Assembly: GCF_007858365.1 (NCBI RefSeq)
Contig: NZ_VFIO01000006.1
Span: 186,001 to 250,000 of the forward strand
DNA: 64,000 bases
Direction of reading: 5' to 3'
DNA from: Pseudomonas saxonica
GTDB taxonomy: Bacteria > Pseudomonadota > Gammaproteobacteria > Pseudomonadales > Pseudomonadaceae
The notes under the pieces are model-generated. The model had not been told where the DNA came from. It saw only the letters and a program-made list of their open reading frames with translations, and searched no databases. Position numbers and translations under genes: made by a program. Positions 29,643 to 39,549 of this stretch are shown piece after piece; within the stretch, counting starts at the first letter, position 1, and each line of letters begins with the position of its first letter.

Positions 29643-30653
29643 TTACGGCAAGTCTTTTATCAACAACTCAGCCAGTTGCACGGCATTTAAGGCGGCGCCT
29701 TTACGTACGTTATCTGAAGTTATCCAGAGATTAAGTTCAGAAGTATCGTCCACAGCATGGCGAACACGCCCTACATAAACCACGTCCTGGCCAACAGCAT
29801 CGCCCACTGCCGTCGGATAGTCGCCTGCGTCAACCAACTCAAGACCGTCTGCGGCCTCAAGCGCTGCATTAACAACATCCAGATCGACTGGCCCCGCCAT
29901 TTGTACCGACACACTAAAGCTATCGCCAAAAAACACCGGAGCTTGAATGCACGTGACTGAAACTTTAAGTGTCGGCAAATTCAATATTTCACGCAGTTGC
30001 GTGACCAGACGTTTTTCCAGCGGAACATGGCCTTGTGCATCGGGCGTACCGACTTGCGCGAGCAAGTTGAAAGCCATCTGACGGTCAAAGAAATTTGATT
30101 CAAGCGGATGCAGGTTCAGCAGCGCCGTGGTTTGACGCGCCAACTCGGAAACAGCTTCACGCCCTTGAGCGGAAACGGCCAGGCAGGCCGTCACAGTGAC
30201 GCGCTGAAAATCGAGTAAGCCGCGCAATGGCGCCAGCGCCACTGCCAGAGCGGTCGCCGACGGGCTTGGACTGCTGACTTGCACGGGCTTGGGCAAACCG
30301 GCCAAGACCTGTGCATTGGCCTCGGGCACCACTTGCGGCGCCTGCGAGGCAGGTAAAACACCTGACAAATCAATCACGGTACACCCCGCAGCCGAAGCTT
30401 TCGCCGCGTAGCTGGAGGTCACCGCAGGCCCGGCGGCAAAGAAAACCACCTTAACTTTACTGAAGTCGAACACATCGACTTCACGCACTCTGACGTTTTT
30501 GCCCCGAAAAGGTACCGAGCTTCCGGCGGACTCGATGCTGGCCAGCAGGTGCAAGTCGGCTACCGGAAAATTGCGCTCTTCAAGGATTTGCACAATGGTT
30601 TCGCCGACAGTGCCGGTGGCGCCGACGACGGCGATATCAAAGGACTGGTTCAT
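29643..30653 (-). CDS. usg: USG-1-like aspartate-semialdehyde dehydrogenase homologue without catalytic Cys
   Basis: A 336-residue paralogue of Asd. The NADP loop GATGTVGETI is intact, but the catalytic SNPNC(S/T)T motif reads SSPSPSAT at 127-134, with Pro131 in the Cys position. This loss is typical of the USG-1 family, whose function is not known. In P. aeruginosa the homologue sits directly next to asd, as I recall. Here the giant toxin-like gene separates the two. It is followed by fimV after 142 bp. Confidence 0.85.
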   Translation of the reverse strand: MNQSFDIAVVGATGTVGETIVQILEERNFPVADLHLLASIESAGSSVPFRGKNVRVREVDVFDFSKVKVVFFAAGPAVTSSYAAKASAAGCTVIDLSGVLPASQAPQVVPEANAQVLAGLPKPVQVSSPSPSATALAVALAPLRGLLDFQRVTVTACLAVSAQGREAVSELARQTTALLNLHPLESNFFDRQMAFNLLAQVGTPDAQGHVPLEKRLVTQLREILNLPTLKVSVTCIQAPVFFGDSFSVSVQMAGPVDLDVVNAALEAADGLELVDAGDYPTAVGDAVGQDVVYVGRVRHAVDDTSELNLWITSDNVRKGAALNAVQLAELLIKDLP

Positions 30654-30781
30654 GGATCTGCCTCAGGCGAAACGTGGGGAGGCGCACTTTAACTGCCTGG
30701 GGTGAGTCAGGCAATTAAAGCAAGGTGCGAGGTTGACGCTATAAGCCTTTCAACTGATGTTCAGCCCAAAGCCGTGGCGCA

Positions 30782-33700
30782 TCAGTGACGATCAAGCGGC
30801 AGGAACCAGCGTTGCGCCAGCTCTTTTCCAATCACGCCATGGTGAACGTTGACGGCTGCTTGAGGGCTTTGCGTTTTCTTGAGCAACGAATAATAGCTTT
30901 CTCTGCGCTGGGATTTGAGTTTCAAGTGAGCCATGCCGTAGTTTTCTTTCGGTGTATCGGCTGCAGCGTAGTGAAAGTGGGCGTACCAGAGCGGGGAGCC
31001 TTTCTTGTCATTGATCGCGTATTCCTGAATGAAATCCTGACGCTCACCCGCCAGCTTTATACGATCACCCAGGCAGGCTATCTGCACACGGTCTTGATCG
31101 AGCAGATAGCTAAGGTTGCCGTGAGTCGGCGGCAACTCAAGACTTAACTGGGTACGCAGCTCTTTACCTTTGTCTGTCAACCGCGCGGCGCCACTGCGCA
31201 GGTTGTCCGCAAGAACAAGATCGGTTTGTACAATCGCGTCCAGGGGCTGTGCGTCAATGGCCTTGCTGAGATCTGCTGCCAACTGAGTCAGGCGATCAGC
31301 CTCGTGTTGAAGAACCTCTTCAACCTCCTGCGGGTATCTGGAAATCTTTTTATATTCATCAGCCTTGCGCAGATGCTTGTCGAGATCGGCATAACGTTTG
31401 CGCGCTTCACCTTTGAGAAGGTCGAGGGGCCGTGTAGCGACAGGTGCCAGAGGCGCAGCATCTTTTATCTCGTCCCAAACCTCACCGTGTTTTGAATAAG
31501 TACCGAGTAGTTGATCGTTGTCCTCAGATCGGACTTCGACTACTTCAATCGGCCACTCCCCCCCCGCCGGAATTACCTTGCCAATCAACTGGCCGCTGTT
31601 GCGAGTTTTAATAATTCTTTTTTGAACATGCGCCACAGGCGCCCGCTTGGGTTTGACCGGCAATTCAAAGCCCTTTGCCCCTGGTTTTATTTCAGCCGCC
31701 ATTTTCTTTGTGACGTCTTGGTAAAGACCATCCAGCAGCGTGATGATTTTATTGAACGATGTGCTATCCAATTCATCTGCGCTGATAATCCCCAAGCCTC
31801 GCAAGGCATCCAGCGATTGAGCGTAGGACTCCACCAGACTACTCAAGACTTCAAGGCTTTCACCGCTGCTGAAATCAAAGGTGCTTAGCTCTGCATGAGT
31901 ACTGATCAGCTTTCTAACAGGCTGCACGAGAGACTCCAGGCTCTTCACCAGCGCCTGATTGCTGTGCCACTCCTTTACGCTGGGTTTTATCAGCCAATTT
32001 AAGTACGAGTTTTTAATGGGGACATCAAAGAAGTCGACGTTAGCCTTCTCAAGGCTGGCTTTTTCGAGAGAACTTTCATACCTCGATATGCCCGCCTGAT
32101 CCAGGCGATCCAGATAGCGTGTTCTGAGTTCAAGCGTAGCAATCATCTTTTCATAGATATCTATGTAATATTTCATGACTTGATCAAAGCGGAGATGCCC
32201 CTGCTCGGCGCCCACATCAACGGCTCTGAAAGGAACCCCTTTCAAGTCGTAGTCATAAATAGCCAAGAGATGATTGCACTCCGTCGCCAAGGCTAGTATC
32301 CGGCCATCAATATCGTACTTCTTCACATCCGGGAACAAACTTTTAAACTCGTCGAGGTTCTTCAGCAGAAGGAGGTATGAATCGATCAACTCTTGAGTGG
32401 CGCTCTCTGCTTTGCGGCGATAAACGCTACGTTGCTGCTCGGAAAAACGCGGATCTCTTTCGGCGCGCTCCATCACCGATATCGACACCTGGAACAGTGC
32501 ATTCATCTTGGGCGTCTGCTCGTTGAGCTTTACCCACTGAGCAAGCATCTCCTCTCTTCGCGCGTCTTGTTTCTTGCGCAAAGCCTCCACTCGAGAATTG
32601 GGCATACCACCCGACAAACGCAGACGCAGATCAAGTGACCACTGGCCGTCCCCATCAGATTTCAAATAAGGGCCAACATTTTTGCTGTCCGCGGGGTCCA
32701 CAATCATGACGCCTTCCGGCTCCACACTGACCTGATACAACGCGCCCTCAACCAAGGCATGCCACTTGTTGTTAATCACGTACAGCCCTTTACGCGGCAC
32801 ATCCGCACTCGGATTGAGGCGTATCGGTTCAGGCAGCGGAGTGGGCGCTTTTACCTCAAAACGGGCCAACCTATTGCTTTGACTTGGCGTCAAACGATTA
32901 CGGGCGCTGGCAAAGCTGAAATCCAGGGGCGTGCTGTCCAGATCCGGCATTTCACCATGCAAGGCAACGGCGCCCATGGTGAGTTTAGGAGCGGGTTGTT
33001 CGGGCCACCGGTCAGCGATACGCAACGGCGCTCGCGGCCTCACGACTTGATCCCTGACACCATTGGCCAACGGTGGACGCGCAAGAATCGGCGGTCTCGG
33101 CGGGAATAGCACCATGGTCAGGTTGAGCAGCAGATCGACCAATCCGAGTTCGCGAGTGATCGGGTCTTCACTGTTGAGTGCCGGAATGTCCTTTATGGCA
33201 GCCAGCAACATGACAGACAGCCCTACTGTGAGCAGAGTGGGCACGCTCAAAAAAGGTAGCAGTACGAGGTTGAATATCAGGTTGGTTTGTTCAAGCAATA
33301 CACCCCAGCGACTCTCGGTGTTGGATACGGAGCTTCTTTGGGCCTGACTCACCAGCGCACTTGCATTGCTGATATACAGAAATTGCATCAACTTGCCGTT
33401 ATGCAAATATTGCGACAACTCGTCACTGACGCCATCAGTGGACAGCGTGGCAGGTCGAGGCAATTCAATGGGAGCGAAATCGCTGCCCTGTCCAAAGCGT
33501 ACGTAATGGGGCTCCTGAAAACCGCCATTGTCGTAAATCGGGCGGGCGACATTGCTCAACCAGACCAGCACACTGGTTTGCAGCTCTCCCGGCCGGGCAA
33601 TAGCCTCCAACAGTGCGGCGCGAGTCGGGAACTCATGCAGCGATTGAGGGTAGAACGGCCGATATAGCACGTGCGGGCCGACTGTCATGTCAGCGGGTTC

Positions 33701-35452
33701 AATGATGAACATATTGTTGACCACATCCGGGGCTGCGCCAGACCTGCGCACCAGTGCCAGATGCCGAATGACCACCGGCGCACTTTCGACTTGACGGTCG
33801 ACAGCATTGCTCTGCATCAAGGCCGCGACGTAGCGTGCGCCGCGTGGGGTGAGGCCGTTTTCTTTCTTGAGACTGAGCTCCAGCGCCTGCAAGGGCAAAT
33901 ACGCACTGATTTGATCCGCAAACAGTTGTTCACGCTTGTGTGCATCGCCCGTTGCGCCCAACAGTAAACTCTGGAGCCTCTCTGGATATACCTTGCCGAT
34001 GTCCGCTCGCTCAATCAGGCCGTTGCGGCTGATGATGTAGCTGGGCGTCAGCCAAACAGGCAATGCCAACCCGTGTAAATGCTTCAGGCTCAGCACCCCC
34101 TGCGGCCGCCCCACCAGGTTTTTCAGGGCAAGATCGGTCAGGCTCATGGTCACCTCTTCGGTGACAGGGATTGCATTGGGAAAGCCCGCCGCAGAAAAAA
34201 ATGTCAACTCTATATGGTCAGGGTTAAACGCTTCGACAGAAACATGACGGGATGAATCAGGTTCCAGACGCATCTGGTCAAGCTGCAATTGCTGCGTCAA
34301 GACATCGATGGCAAATGAGCGAATATCTGCAATACCGCTAAGGAAGGTACGGCCCTGGCTGGTTTTCTTGGCGCGCGCCAAGGCCAGGCTGTATTGACGG
34401 TACTGGGCCTGATCGGCAGCAGACGCGTGTTTCAACCAGTCAGGTAACTGTGCTTTAAGAGTACCCACCGCAGGCTCATCTGGCGCAGGGCCTGTGAGCA
34501 TGTACTGCGCCGGGTCACTGAGGGTAAGGCATACCGTCTGCAGCGTCTCGACACCCACGCGTGAAGGCAATTTCAGAGCTCCGAGGCTCTCCAGTTGCCT
34601 GCCCAGGATGATCGCGGCTTGCACGTCGAAAACATTGCCCTCGAGCTCGTAGCGCTTGATACGGATTTCATCACTCAAATAGGCTGTGCCTATGCGCTGC
34701 CCGCCATATTTGATGACCGCGTCGACAGTGGGAAAAGATCTGATTGTGCCATTGGGCCGACACAAAAGAATCAGGTTGTCACGTACCAGCACGAGGGATG
34801 AAGTCAGCCGGGTACTGCTGAGTTGCGCACCAATAAGTGTCGACTCAAGGCAATAAACCTGTGCGCATTGTTCACCGTAGCGGCTTATTCGCGCTTCTCG
34901 ATCAGGGCACAGAATCACCTGGTTCACTGTTTCGCGAGCCAAGTCACTCAGATCGTCTTGGCGAATCAAACCCATGCTCATGGTGTCCTTGAGCACATCG
35001 CTGAACCAGCGCCAGCGGCTGACACCCGTATCTGCCTGGCCAGACCAATATTCAGCCAGCGCATTTTGATAGCCGACGGGCACCGTCCAGGTCAATTCCC
35101 TTACCAGGGTGTCAATGACCTTCATATCAAGCAGATCAGGCTCCAGCCAATTGGGGGCGTCATCACAGAGATAGTAGGACTGACCATTGACCTGCTCTAA
35201 ATTCAATACATTGCCGTTGGCCAGGTAGTCCATGACCCGTTCCAGGAACGGCTGCAATTCCCAGCCCCCGCCCACCCGGGGCATGGCCAGTCGGGTGCGC
35301 ACCAAGTCAATCTTCAGGGTGGGGTATTTTTGGGATAATGCCGCAGCCAGCATCTGCCGGGTGACACGCTCCAAGGTCGGGCGATCGGCAAACTGTGCCC
35401 TGACTGCATTGATCGTTATAGCGAATGGGTTTGGTGGAGTGGGCGTTGACAT
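30782..35452 (-). CDS. giant dermonecrotic-toxin-like protein (DUF6543 type), putative toxin/effector
   Basis: A 1,556-residue protein that I recognise only by overall style: Pseudomonas proteins annotated as DUF6543 or dermonecrotic toxin N-terminal domain. The start ATG (MSTPTPPNPFAITINAVRAQ) is preceded by GAGGA. There is no signal peptide. Residues about 715-755 hold a strongly hydrophobic stretch (LIFNLVLLPFLSVPTLLTVG), possibly a membrane-inserting hairpin. Residues about 950-1100 are charged and helical. The C-terminal 160 residues form a compact domain ending SYYSLLKKTQSPQAAVNVHHG...WFLPLDRH. No catalytic motif was identified. It stands alone between asd and usg with its own terminator-bounded region, and no immunity-like ORF was seen. 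The DUF6543 assignment needs a profile search. Confidence 0.6.
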   Translation of the reverse strand: MSTPTPPNPFAITINAVRAQFADRPTLERVTRQMLAAALSQKYPTLKIDLVRTRLAMPRVGGGWELQPFLERVMDYLANGNVLNLEQVNGQSYYLCDDAPNWLEPDLLDMKVIDTLVRELTWTVPVGYQNALAEYWSGQADTGVSRWRWFSDVLKDTMSMGLIRQDDLSDLARETVNQVILCPDREARISRYGEQCAQVYCLESTLIGAQLSSTRLTSSLVLVRDNLILLCRPNGTIRSFPTVDAVIKYGGQRIGTAYLSDEIRIKRYELEGNVFDVQAAIILGRQLESLGALKLPSRVGVETLQTVCLTLSDPAQYMLTGPAPDEPAVGTLKAQLPDWLKHASAADQAQYRQYSLALARAKKTSQGRTFLSGIADIRSFAIDVLTQQLQLDQMRLEPDSSRHVSVEAFNPDHIELTFFSAAGFPNAIPVTEEVTMSLTDLALKNLVGRPQGVLSLKHLHGLALPVWLTPSYIISRNGLIERADIGKVYPERLQSLLLGATGDAHKREQLFADQISAYLPLQALELSLKKENGLTPRGARYVAALMQSNAVDRQVESAPVVIRHLALVRRSGAAPDVVNNMFIIEPADMTVGPHVLYRPFYPQSLHEFPTRAALLEAIARPGELQTSVLVWLSNVARPIYDNGGFQEPHYVRFGQGSDFAPIELPRPATLSTDGVSDELSQYLHNGKLMQFLYISNASALVSQAQRSSVSNTESRWGVLLEQTNLIFNLVLLPFLSVPTLLTVGLSVMLLAAIKDIPALNSEDPITRELGLVDLLLNLTMVLFPPRPPILARPPLANGVRDQVVRPRAPLRIADRWPEQPAPKLTMGAVALHGEMPDLDSTPLDFSFASARNRLTPSQSNRLARFEVKAPTPLPEPIRLNPSADVPRKGLYVINNKWHALVEGALYQVSVEPEGVMIVDPADSKNVGPYLKSDGDGQWSLDLRLRLSGGMPNSRVEALRKKQDARREEMLAQWVKLNEQTPKMNALFQVSISVMERAERDPRFSEQQRSVYRRKAESATQELIDSYLLLLKNLDEFKSLFPDVKKYDIDGRILALATECNHLLAIYDYDLKGVPFRAVDVGAEQGHLRFDQVMKYYIDIYEKMIATLELRTRYLDRLDQAGISRYESSLEKASLEKANVDFFDVPIKNSYLNWLIKPSVKEWHSNQALVKSLESLVQPVRKLISTHAELSTFDFSSGESLEVLSSLVESYAQSLDALRGLGIISADELDSTSFNKIITLLDGLYQDVTKKMAAEIKPGAKGFELPVKPKRAPVAHVQKRIIKTRNSGQLIGKVIPAGGEWPIEVVEVRSEDNDQLLGTYSKHGEVWDEIKDAAPLAPVATRPLDLLKGEARKRYADLDKHLRKADEYKKISRYPQEVEEVLQHEADRLTQLAADLSKAIDAQPLDAIVQTDLVLADNLRSGAARLTDKGKELRTQLSLELPPTHGNLSYLLDQDRVQIACLGDRIKLAGERQDFIQEYAINDKKGSPLWYAHFHYAAADTPKENYGMAHLKLKSQRRESYYSLLKKTQSPQAAVNVHHGVIGKELAQRWFLPLDRH

Positions 35453-35591
35453 ACAAAGTCCTCGTAAAATGGTGATCAATCGTGGGGTTGATCACGCATT
35501 TACCCTCGGACACTGCAAGGCAAGGTGTTAGATGGATATATCAGTCATGTCGCGCTTGAGATAGAACGTGTAGCGATGCCCGGGCACGCAC

Positions 35592-35628
35592 AAAAAAACC
35601 GTGTTTCTTTGCAGAAAACACGGTTTTT
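35592..35628. terminator. strong bidirectional terminator after asd
   Basis: A 13-bp perfect stem AAAAACCGTGTTT / AAACACGGTTTTT with a 9-base loop and flanking A/T runs. It lies 17 bp after the asd stop and insulates the giant gene from the leu-asd transcript. Confidence 0.85.
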
Positions 35629-35644
35629 GTAGTGCATCAGCGAA

Positions 35645-36757
35645 TCAACGCTCCAGCAGAATCCGCAGCATGCGACGCAACGGCTCAGCCGCGCCCCACA
35701 ACAGCTGGTCGCCCACGGTGAAGGCACCGAGGAACTGCGAACCCATGTTCAGCTTGCGCAGACGGCCAACCGGTACATTGAGGGTGCCCGTCACTTTTGT
35801 CGGGCTCAGCTCTTGCATGCTGATGTCACGATGGTTTGGCACCAGCTTGACCCAAGGGTTGTGCTGGCTGATCAGGCCTTCGATGTCAGCGATTGGCACA
35901 TCTTTGTTCAACTTGATGGTCAGCGCCTGGCTGTGGCAGCGCATCGCACCGATACGCACGCAGATACCGTCCACCGGAACCGGGTTTTTGAAGCGACCCA
36001 GAATCTTGTTGGTTTCGGCTTGAGCTTTCCATTCTTCACGGCTTTGACCGTTTGGCAGCTCTTTGTCGATCCACGGGATCAAGCTGCCGGCCAATGGCAC
36101 GCCAAAGTTTTCAGTCGGATAAGCGTCGCTGCGCATGGCGTCAGCCACACGACGGTCGATGTCGAGGATCGCGCTGGCCGGATCAGCCAGTTGATCGGCA
36201 ACCGCGGCGTGAGTTGCGCCCATTTGCTTGATCAGTTCACGCATGTTCTGCGCGCCGGCGCCCGAGGCCGCCTGATACGTCATCGCGCTCATCCACTCCA
36301 CCAGACCGGCTTCAAACAGACCGCCAAGGCCCATTAGCATCAGGCTGACGGTGCAGTTACCGCCGATATAGTTCTTGGTGCCCGCATCCAGTTGATGGTC
36401 AATAACCTTGCGGTTGACCGGGTCCAGAATGATGACCGCGTCATCCTGCATGCGCAGGCTCGATGCTGCATCAATCCAATAACCTTGCCAGCCTGCCTCA
36501 CGCAGCTTGGGGAACACCTCATTGGTGTAGTCGCCGCCTTGGCAAGTCAGGATCACATCGAGGGTTTTTAACTCTTCAATGTTGTAAGCATCCTTCAGCG
36601 GGGCAATATCTTTGCCCACGGACGGACCTTGTCCACCGACATTGGAGGTAGTGAAAAACACCGGCTCAATAAGATCGAAATCCTGCTCTTCCAGCATCCG
36701 CTGCATGAGCACGGAACCAACCATACCGCGCCAACCGACCAGACCTACACGTTTCAT
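35645..36757 (-). CDS. asd: aspartate-semialdehyde dehydrogenase
   Basis: Reduces aspartyl phosphate to aspartate semialdehyde on the route to lysine, methionine, threonine and diaminopimelate. The 370 residues start [21 protein letters not shown]. The catalytic Cys lies in [16 protein letters not shown]. The substrate-binding region includes [13 protein letters not shown] [15 protein letters not shown] and [16 protein letters not shown]. It follows leuB by 68 bp on the same strand. Confidence 0.97.
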   Translation of the reverse strand: MKRVGLVGWRGMVGSVLMQRMLEEQDFDLIEPVFFTTSNVGGQGPSVGKDIAPLKDAYNIEELKTLDVILTCQGGDYTNEVFPKLREAGWQGYWIDAASSLRMQDDAVIILDPVNRKVIDHQLDAGTKNYIGGNCTVSLMLMGLGGLFEAGLVEWMSAMTYQAASGAGAQNMRELIKQMGATHAAVADQLADPASAILDIDRRVADAMRSDAYPTENFGVPLAGSLIPWIDKELPNGQSREEWKAQAETNKILGRFKNPVPVDGICVRIGAMRCHSQALTIKLNKDVPIADIEGLISQHNPWVKLVPNHRDISMQELSPTKVTGTLNVPVGRLRKLNMGSQFLGAFTVGDQLLWGAAEPLRRMLRILLER

Positions 36758-36825
36758 CGCAACTACACCTTTAACAAAAAGTGGGGTCGTTACTTCCACC
36801 TACAGGAAGTAACGGGCCCGAGAGA

Positions 36826-37908
36826 TTACAGATTCTGTAGCGCCGCGACTACTGCGTCACCCATTTCCTGTGTTCCGACCTTGGTGCAACCCGTCGACCA
36901 GATATCGCCGGTACGCAGTCCCTGGTCCAGAACCAGGCTTACGGCCTTCTCGATGGCGTCAGCTGCAGCCTGCTGATTGAAGCTGTAACGCAGCATCATC
37001 GAGACCGACAAAATGGTTGCCAGCGGGTTGGCAATGCCTTGACCTGCGATGTCCGGCGCCGAACCGTGGCACGGTTCGTACATGCCTTTGTTGTGGGCAT
37101 CCAGCGAGGCCGAAGGCAGCATGCCGATGGAGCCGGTCAGCATTGACGCTTCATCAGACAGGATGTCGCCGAACAGGTTGTCGGTCACGATCACGTCGAA
37201 CTGCTTGGGTGCACGCACCAGTTGCATGGCAGCGTTGTCGACGTACATGTGGCTCAATTCAACGTCCGGGTAGTCCTTGGCCACTTGCTCGACCACTTCA
37301 CGCCACAGTTGGCTGGAGGCCAATACGTTGGCTTTGTCGACCGAGCACAGTTTTTTACCACGTACACGGGCCATGTCAAAGCCGACACGGGCAATGCGGC
37401 GAATTTCGCTTTCGCTGTAAGGCAGCGTGTCGTAGGCCTGACGCTCGCCGTTTTCCAGCTCACGGGTGCCACGCGGCGCGCCGAAATAGATGCCACCGGT
37501 CAACTCGCGAACAATCAGAATATCCAGACCCGAGACGATTTCCGGCTTGAGGCTCGATGCGTCCGCCAGTTGCGGATACAGAATGGCCGGACGCAGGTTG
37601 CCGAACAGACCCAATTGCGCACGGATTTTCAGCAGACCCCGTTCAGGGCGAATATCACGTTCGATTGTGTCCCACTTGGGGCCACCTACTGCTCCCAGCA
37701 GCACCGCGTCAGCGGCACGAGCACGTTCCAGAGTCTCATCAGCGAGCGGCACGCCGTGCTTGTCGATAGCTGCACCGCCGATGACGTCATGGGTCATCTC
37801 GAAGTTCAGGTTGAACTTGTCGTTGGCCAGCGCCAGCACCTTGACCGCTTCGGCCATGATTTCCGGACCGATGCCATCGCCTGGGAGAATCAGAATCTGC
37901 TTGCTCAT
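36826..37908 (-). CDS. leuB: 3-isopropylmalate dehydrogenase
   Basis: An NAD-dependent oxidative decarboxylase of leucine synthesis (360 residues). It has [10 protein letters not shown] at the start, the substrate loop [10 protein letters not shown], the Lys/Asp active-site region [17 protein letters not shown], and [25 protein letters not shown]. The start follows the GAGGAACCC ribosome site. The methyltransferase gene upstream and asd downstream are on the same strand. Confidence 0.97.
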   Translation of the reverse strand: MSKQILILPGDGIGPEIMAEAVKVLALANDKFNLNFEMTHDVIGGAAIDKHGVPLADETLERARAADAVLLGAVGGPKWDTIERDIRPERGLLKIRAQLGLFGNLRPAILYPQLADASSLKPEIVSGLDILIVRELTGGIYFGAPRGTRELENGERQAYDTLPYSESEIRRIARVGFDMARVRGKKLCSVDKANVLASSQLWREVVEQVAKDYPDVELSHMYVDNAAMQLVRAPKQFDVIVTDNLFGDILSDEASMLTGSIGMLPSASLDAHNKGMYEPCHGSAPDIAGQGIANPLATILSVSMMLRYSFNQQAAADAIEKAVSLVLDQGLRTGDIWSTGCTKVGTQEMGDAVVAALQNL

Positions 37909-37966
37909 GGGTTCCTCTTTTAATGTCAGTGGATGCCCCCGCAGGCGCATCTTTTAATAGTCGGAG

Positions 37967-38734
37967 TTACTTCTCGGCCCACAGCACCAGCACATCAGTA
38001 CTGAACGAACCATCGGCTTCAATTTCAAAATACGTGCGCACCTCAGTGCCCATTGACTGTTGCAACTGGCGAATGGCCGCGCTCATGACCAGCGGCGTAC
38101 GCATACGCTCGATCCAGGAAGCGAACTCTAAACGCAAACGCTGACGCTGTGTGCTACGCACTTGCAAACCGGCCTCATTGATCTGGTGCAACCACTCACC
38201 GGCTGAATAATCACGCACATGACTGGTATCACGCAGCACTTCGACCGTTTGCAAATAGGTGTCGAACAACGGACTGCCAGGCGACATGACATCGATAAAG
38301 GCCGCCACCCCGCCCGGCTTGAGCACCCGCCGCACTTCGCGCAGCGCCAGGCCCAAATCGCTCCAATGGTGTGCCGAGTAACGGCTGAACACGTAGTCAA
38401 ACTCACCATCGGCAAACGGCAAGCGTTCAGCCGCACCGCAGACGGTGCTGATGTTGGCCAGCCCCCGATCAATAGCCGCCGCGCTGACCACGTCGAGCAT
38501 CTGTTGCGAGAGGTCGTAAGCCACCACCTCTTTTACCAGTGCTGCCACATGAAAACTGACATGACCTGCCCCGCATCCCAAATCCAGCACCCGCGCCTGC
38601 GACTTGCCGGCCAACTCGGCCTTTAGCAGGCCGAATTCAGTGCCTTGGGCGTGCACGGAGCTGCTCAAATAGGCCGAAGCCTGTTCGCCGAACTGTTTTT
38701 GTACAACCTGGCTGTGCGGGGCGGTGCTGGTCAT
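37967..38734 (-). CDS. class I SAM-dependent methyltransferase
   Basis: A 255-residue UbiE/COQ5-type methyltransferase. SAM motif I is VLDLGCGAGHVSFH (residues about 48-61), motif II lies in VAYDLSQQMLDVV, and post-motif AERLPFADGEFDYVFSRYSAHHW, LREVRRVLKPGG follow. The ribosome site AGGAAG precedes the ATG. It sits between leuD and leuB, as does an unnamed gene in P. aeruginosa as I recall, so the placement is old and not a recent insertion. The substrate is unknown. Confidence 0.88.
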   Translation of the reverse strand: MTSTAPHSQVVQKQFGEQASAYLSSSVHAQGTEFGLLKAELAGKSQARVLDLGCGAGHVSFHVAALVKEVVAYDLSQQMLDVVSAAAIDRGLANISTVCGAAERLPFADGEFDYVFSRYSAHHWSDLGLALREVRRVLKPGGVAAFIDVMSPGSPLFDTYLQTVEVLRDTSHVRDYSAGEWLHQINEAGLQVRSTQRQRLRLEFASWIERMRTPLVMSAAIRQLQQSMGTEVRTYFEIEADGSFSTDVLVLWAEK

Positions 38735-38765
38735 GACAACTTCCTTTTGAGGTAACGCCAAATCT

Positions 38766-38879
38766 GTAGCAGTTGCCGAAGGCTACGTCCGGTTGCGAAG
38801 CAATCGCAAAGCCTGAAAAAACGTATTCTCTGACTTCACGACGACTGCGTCGCCGGACGCAGCCTGCGGCAGCTGCTAC
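38766..38879. repeat. dispersed palindromic Pseudomonas repeat (about 114 bp)
   Basis: The left arm starts GTAGCAGTTGCCGAAGGC and the right arm ends GCCTGCGGCAGCTGCTAC, giving two long imperfect inverted arms. Both arms carry TCCGG-type cores. It lies between leuD and the methyltransferase gene. A degenerate relative lies at 6927-7039. Confidence 0.8.
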
Positions 38880-38894
38880 GAAGCTCTAATGCAG

Positions 38895-39539
38895 TTATGC
38901 GTCACGAAACAGCCACGGCTGGCTAGCGCGGTGCTTGCGTTCAAATGCAGCAATCGAATCAGCGTCCTGCAAGGTCAGCCCAATATCGTCGAGGCCGTTG
39001 AGCAGGCAATGCTTACGGAATGCATCGATTTCGAAACTCAGAACCTTGCCGTCAGGGCGGGTTACCGTCTGCGCCTCAAGGTCGATCGTGAGCTGGTAAC
39101 CCGGCTCGGCTTCAACCTGAGCAAACAACACATCCACTTCGGCGTCGCTCAAAATGATCGGCAACAACCCGTTTTTGAAACTGTTGTTGAAGAAGATGTC
39201 GGCGTAGCTCGGCGCGATGATGCTGCGAAAGCCGTACTCTTCCAACGCCCACGGCGCGTGCTCACGGCTGGAGCCGCAACCGAAGTTTTCACGGGCCAGC
39301 AATACACTGGCGCCCTGATAACGCTCGGCATTGAGCACAAAGTCTTTGTTCAACGGGCGTTTGGAGTTGTCTTGATACGGTTGCCCGACATCCAGATAAC
39401 GCCACTCGTCAAACAAATTGGGGCCGAAACCGGTGCGCTTGATCGACTTCAAGAACTGCTTGGGAATGATCTGGTCGGTGTCGACGTTGGCACGATCCAA
39501 AGGTGCGACAAGCCCGGTGTGCTGGGTAAAAGCTTTCAT
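38895..39539 (-). CDS. leuD: 3-isopropylmalate dehydratase small subunit
   Basis: The small subunit of isopropylmalate isomerase (214 residues), which forms the swivelling domain that completes the LeuC active site. It shows [20 protein letters not shown], the [13 protein letters not shown] active-site loop and [14 protein letters not shown]. It lies 10 bp after leuC. Confidence 0.97.
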   Translation of the reverse strand: MKAFTQHTGLVAPLDRANVDTDQIIPKQFLKSIKRTGFGPNLFDEWRYLDVGQPYQDNSKRPLNKDFVLNAERYQGASVLLARENFGCGSSREHAPWALEEYGFRSIIAPSYADIFFNNSFKNGLLPIILSDAEVDVLFAQVEAEPGYQLTIDLEAQTVTRPDGKVLSFEIDAFRKHCLLNGLDDIGLTLQDADSIAAFERKHRASQPWLFRDA

Positions 39540-39549
39540 GTTGCGCTCC

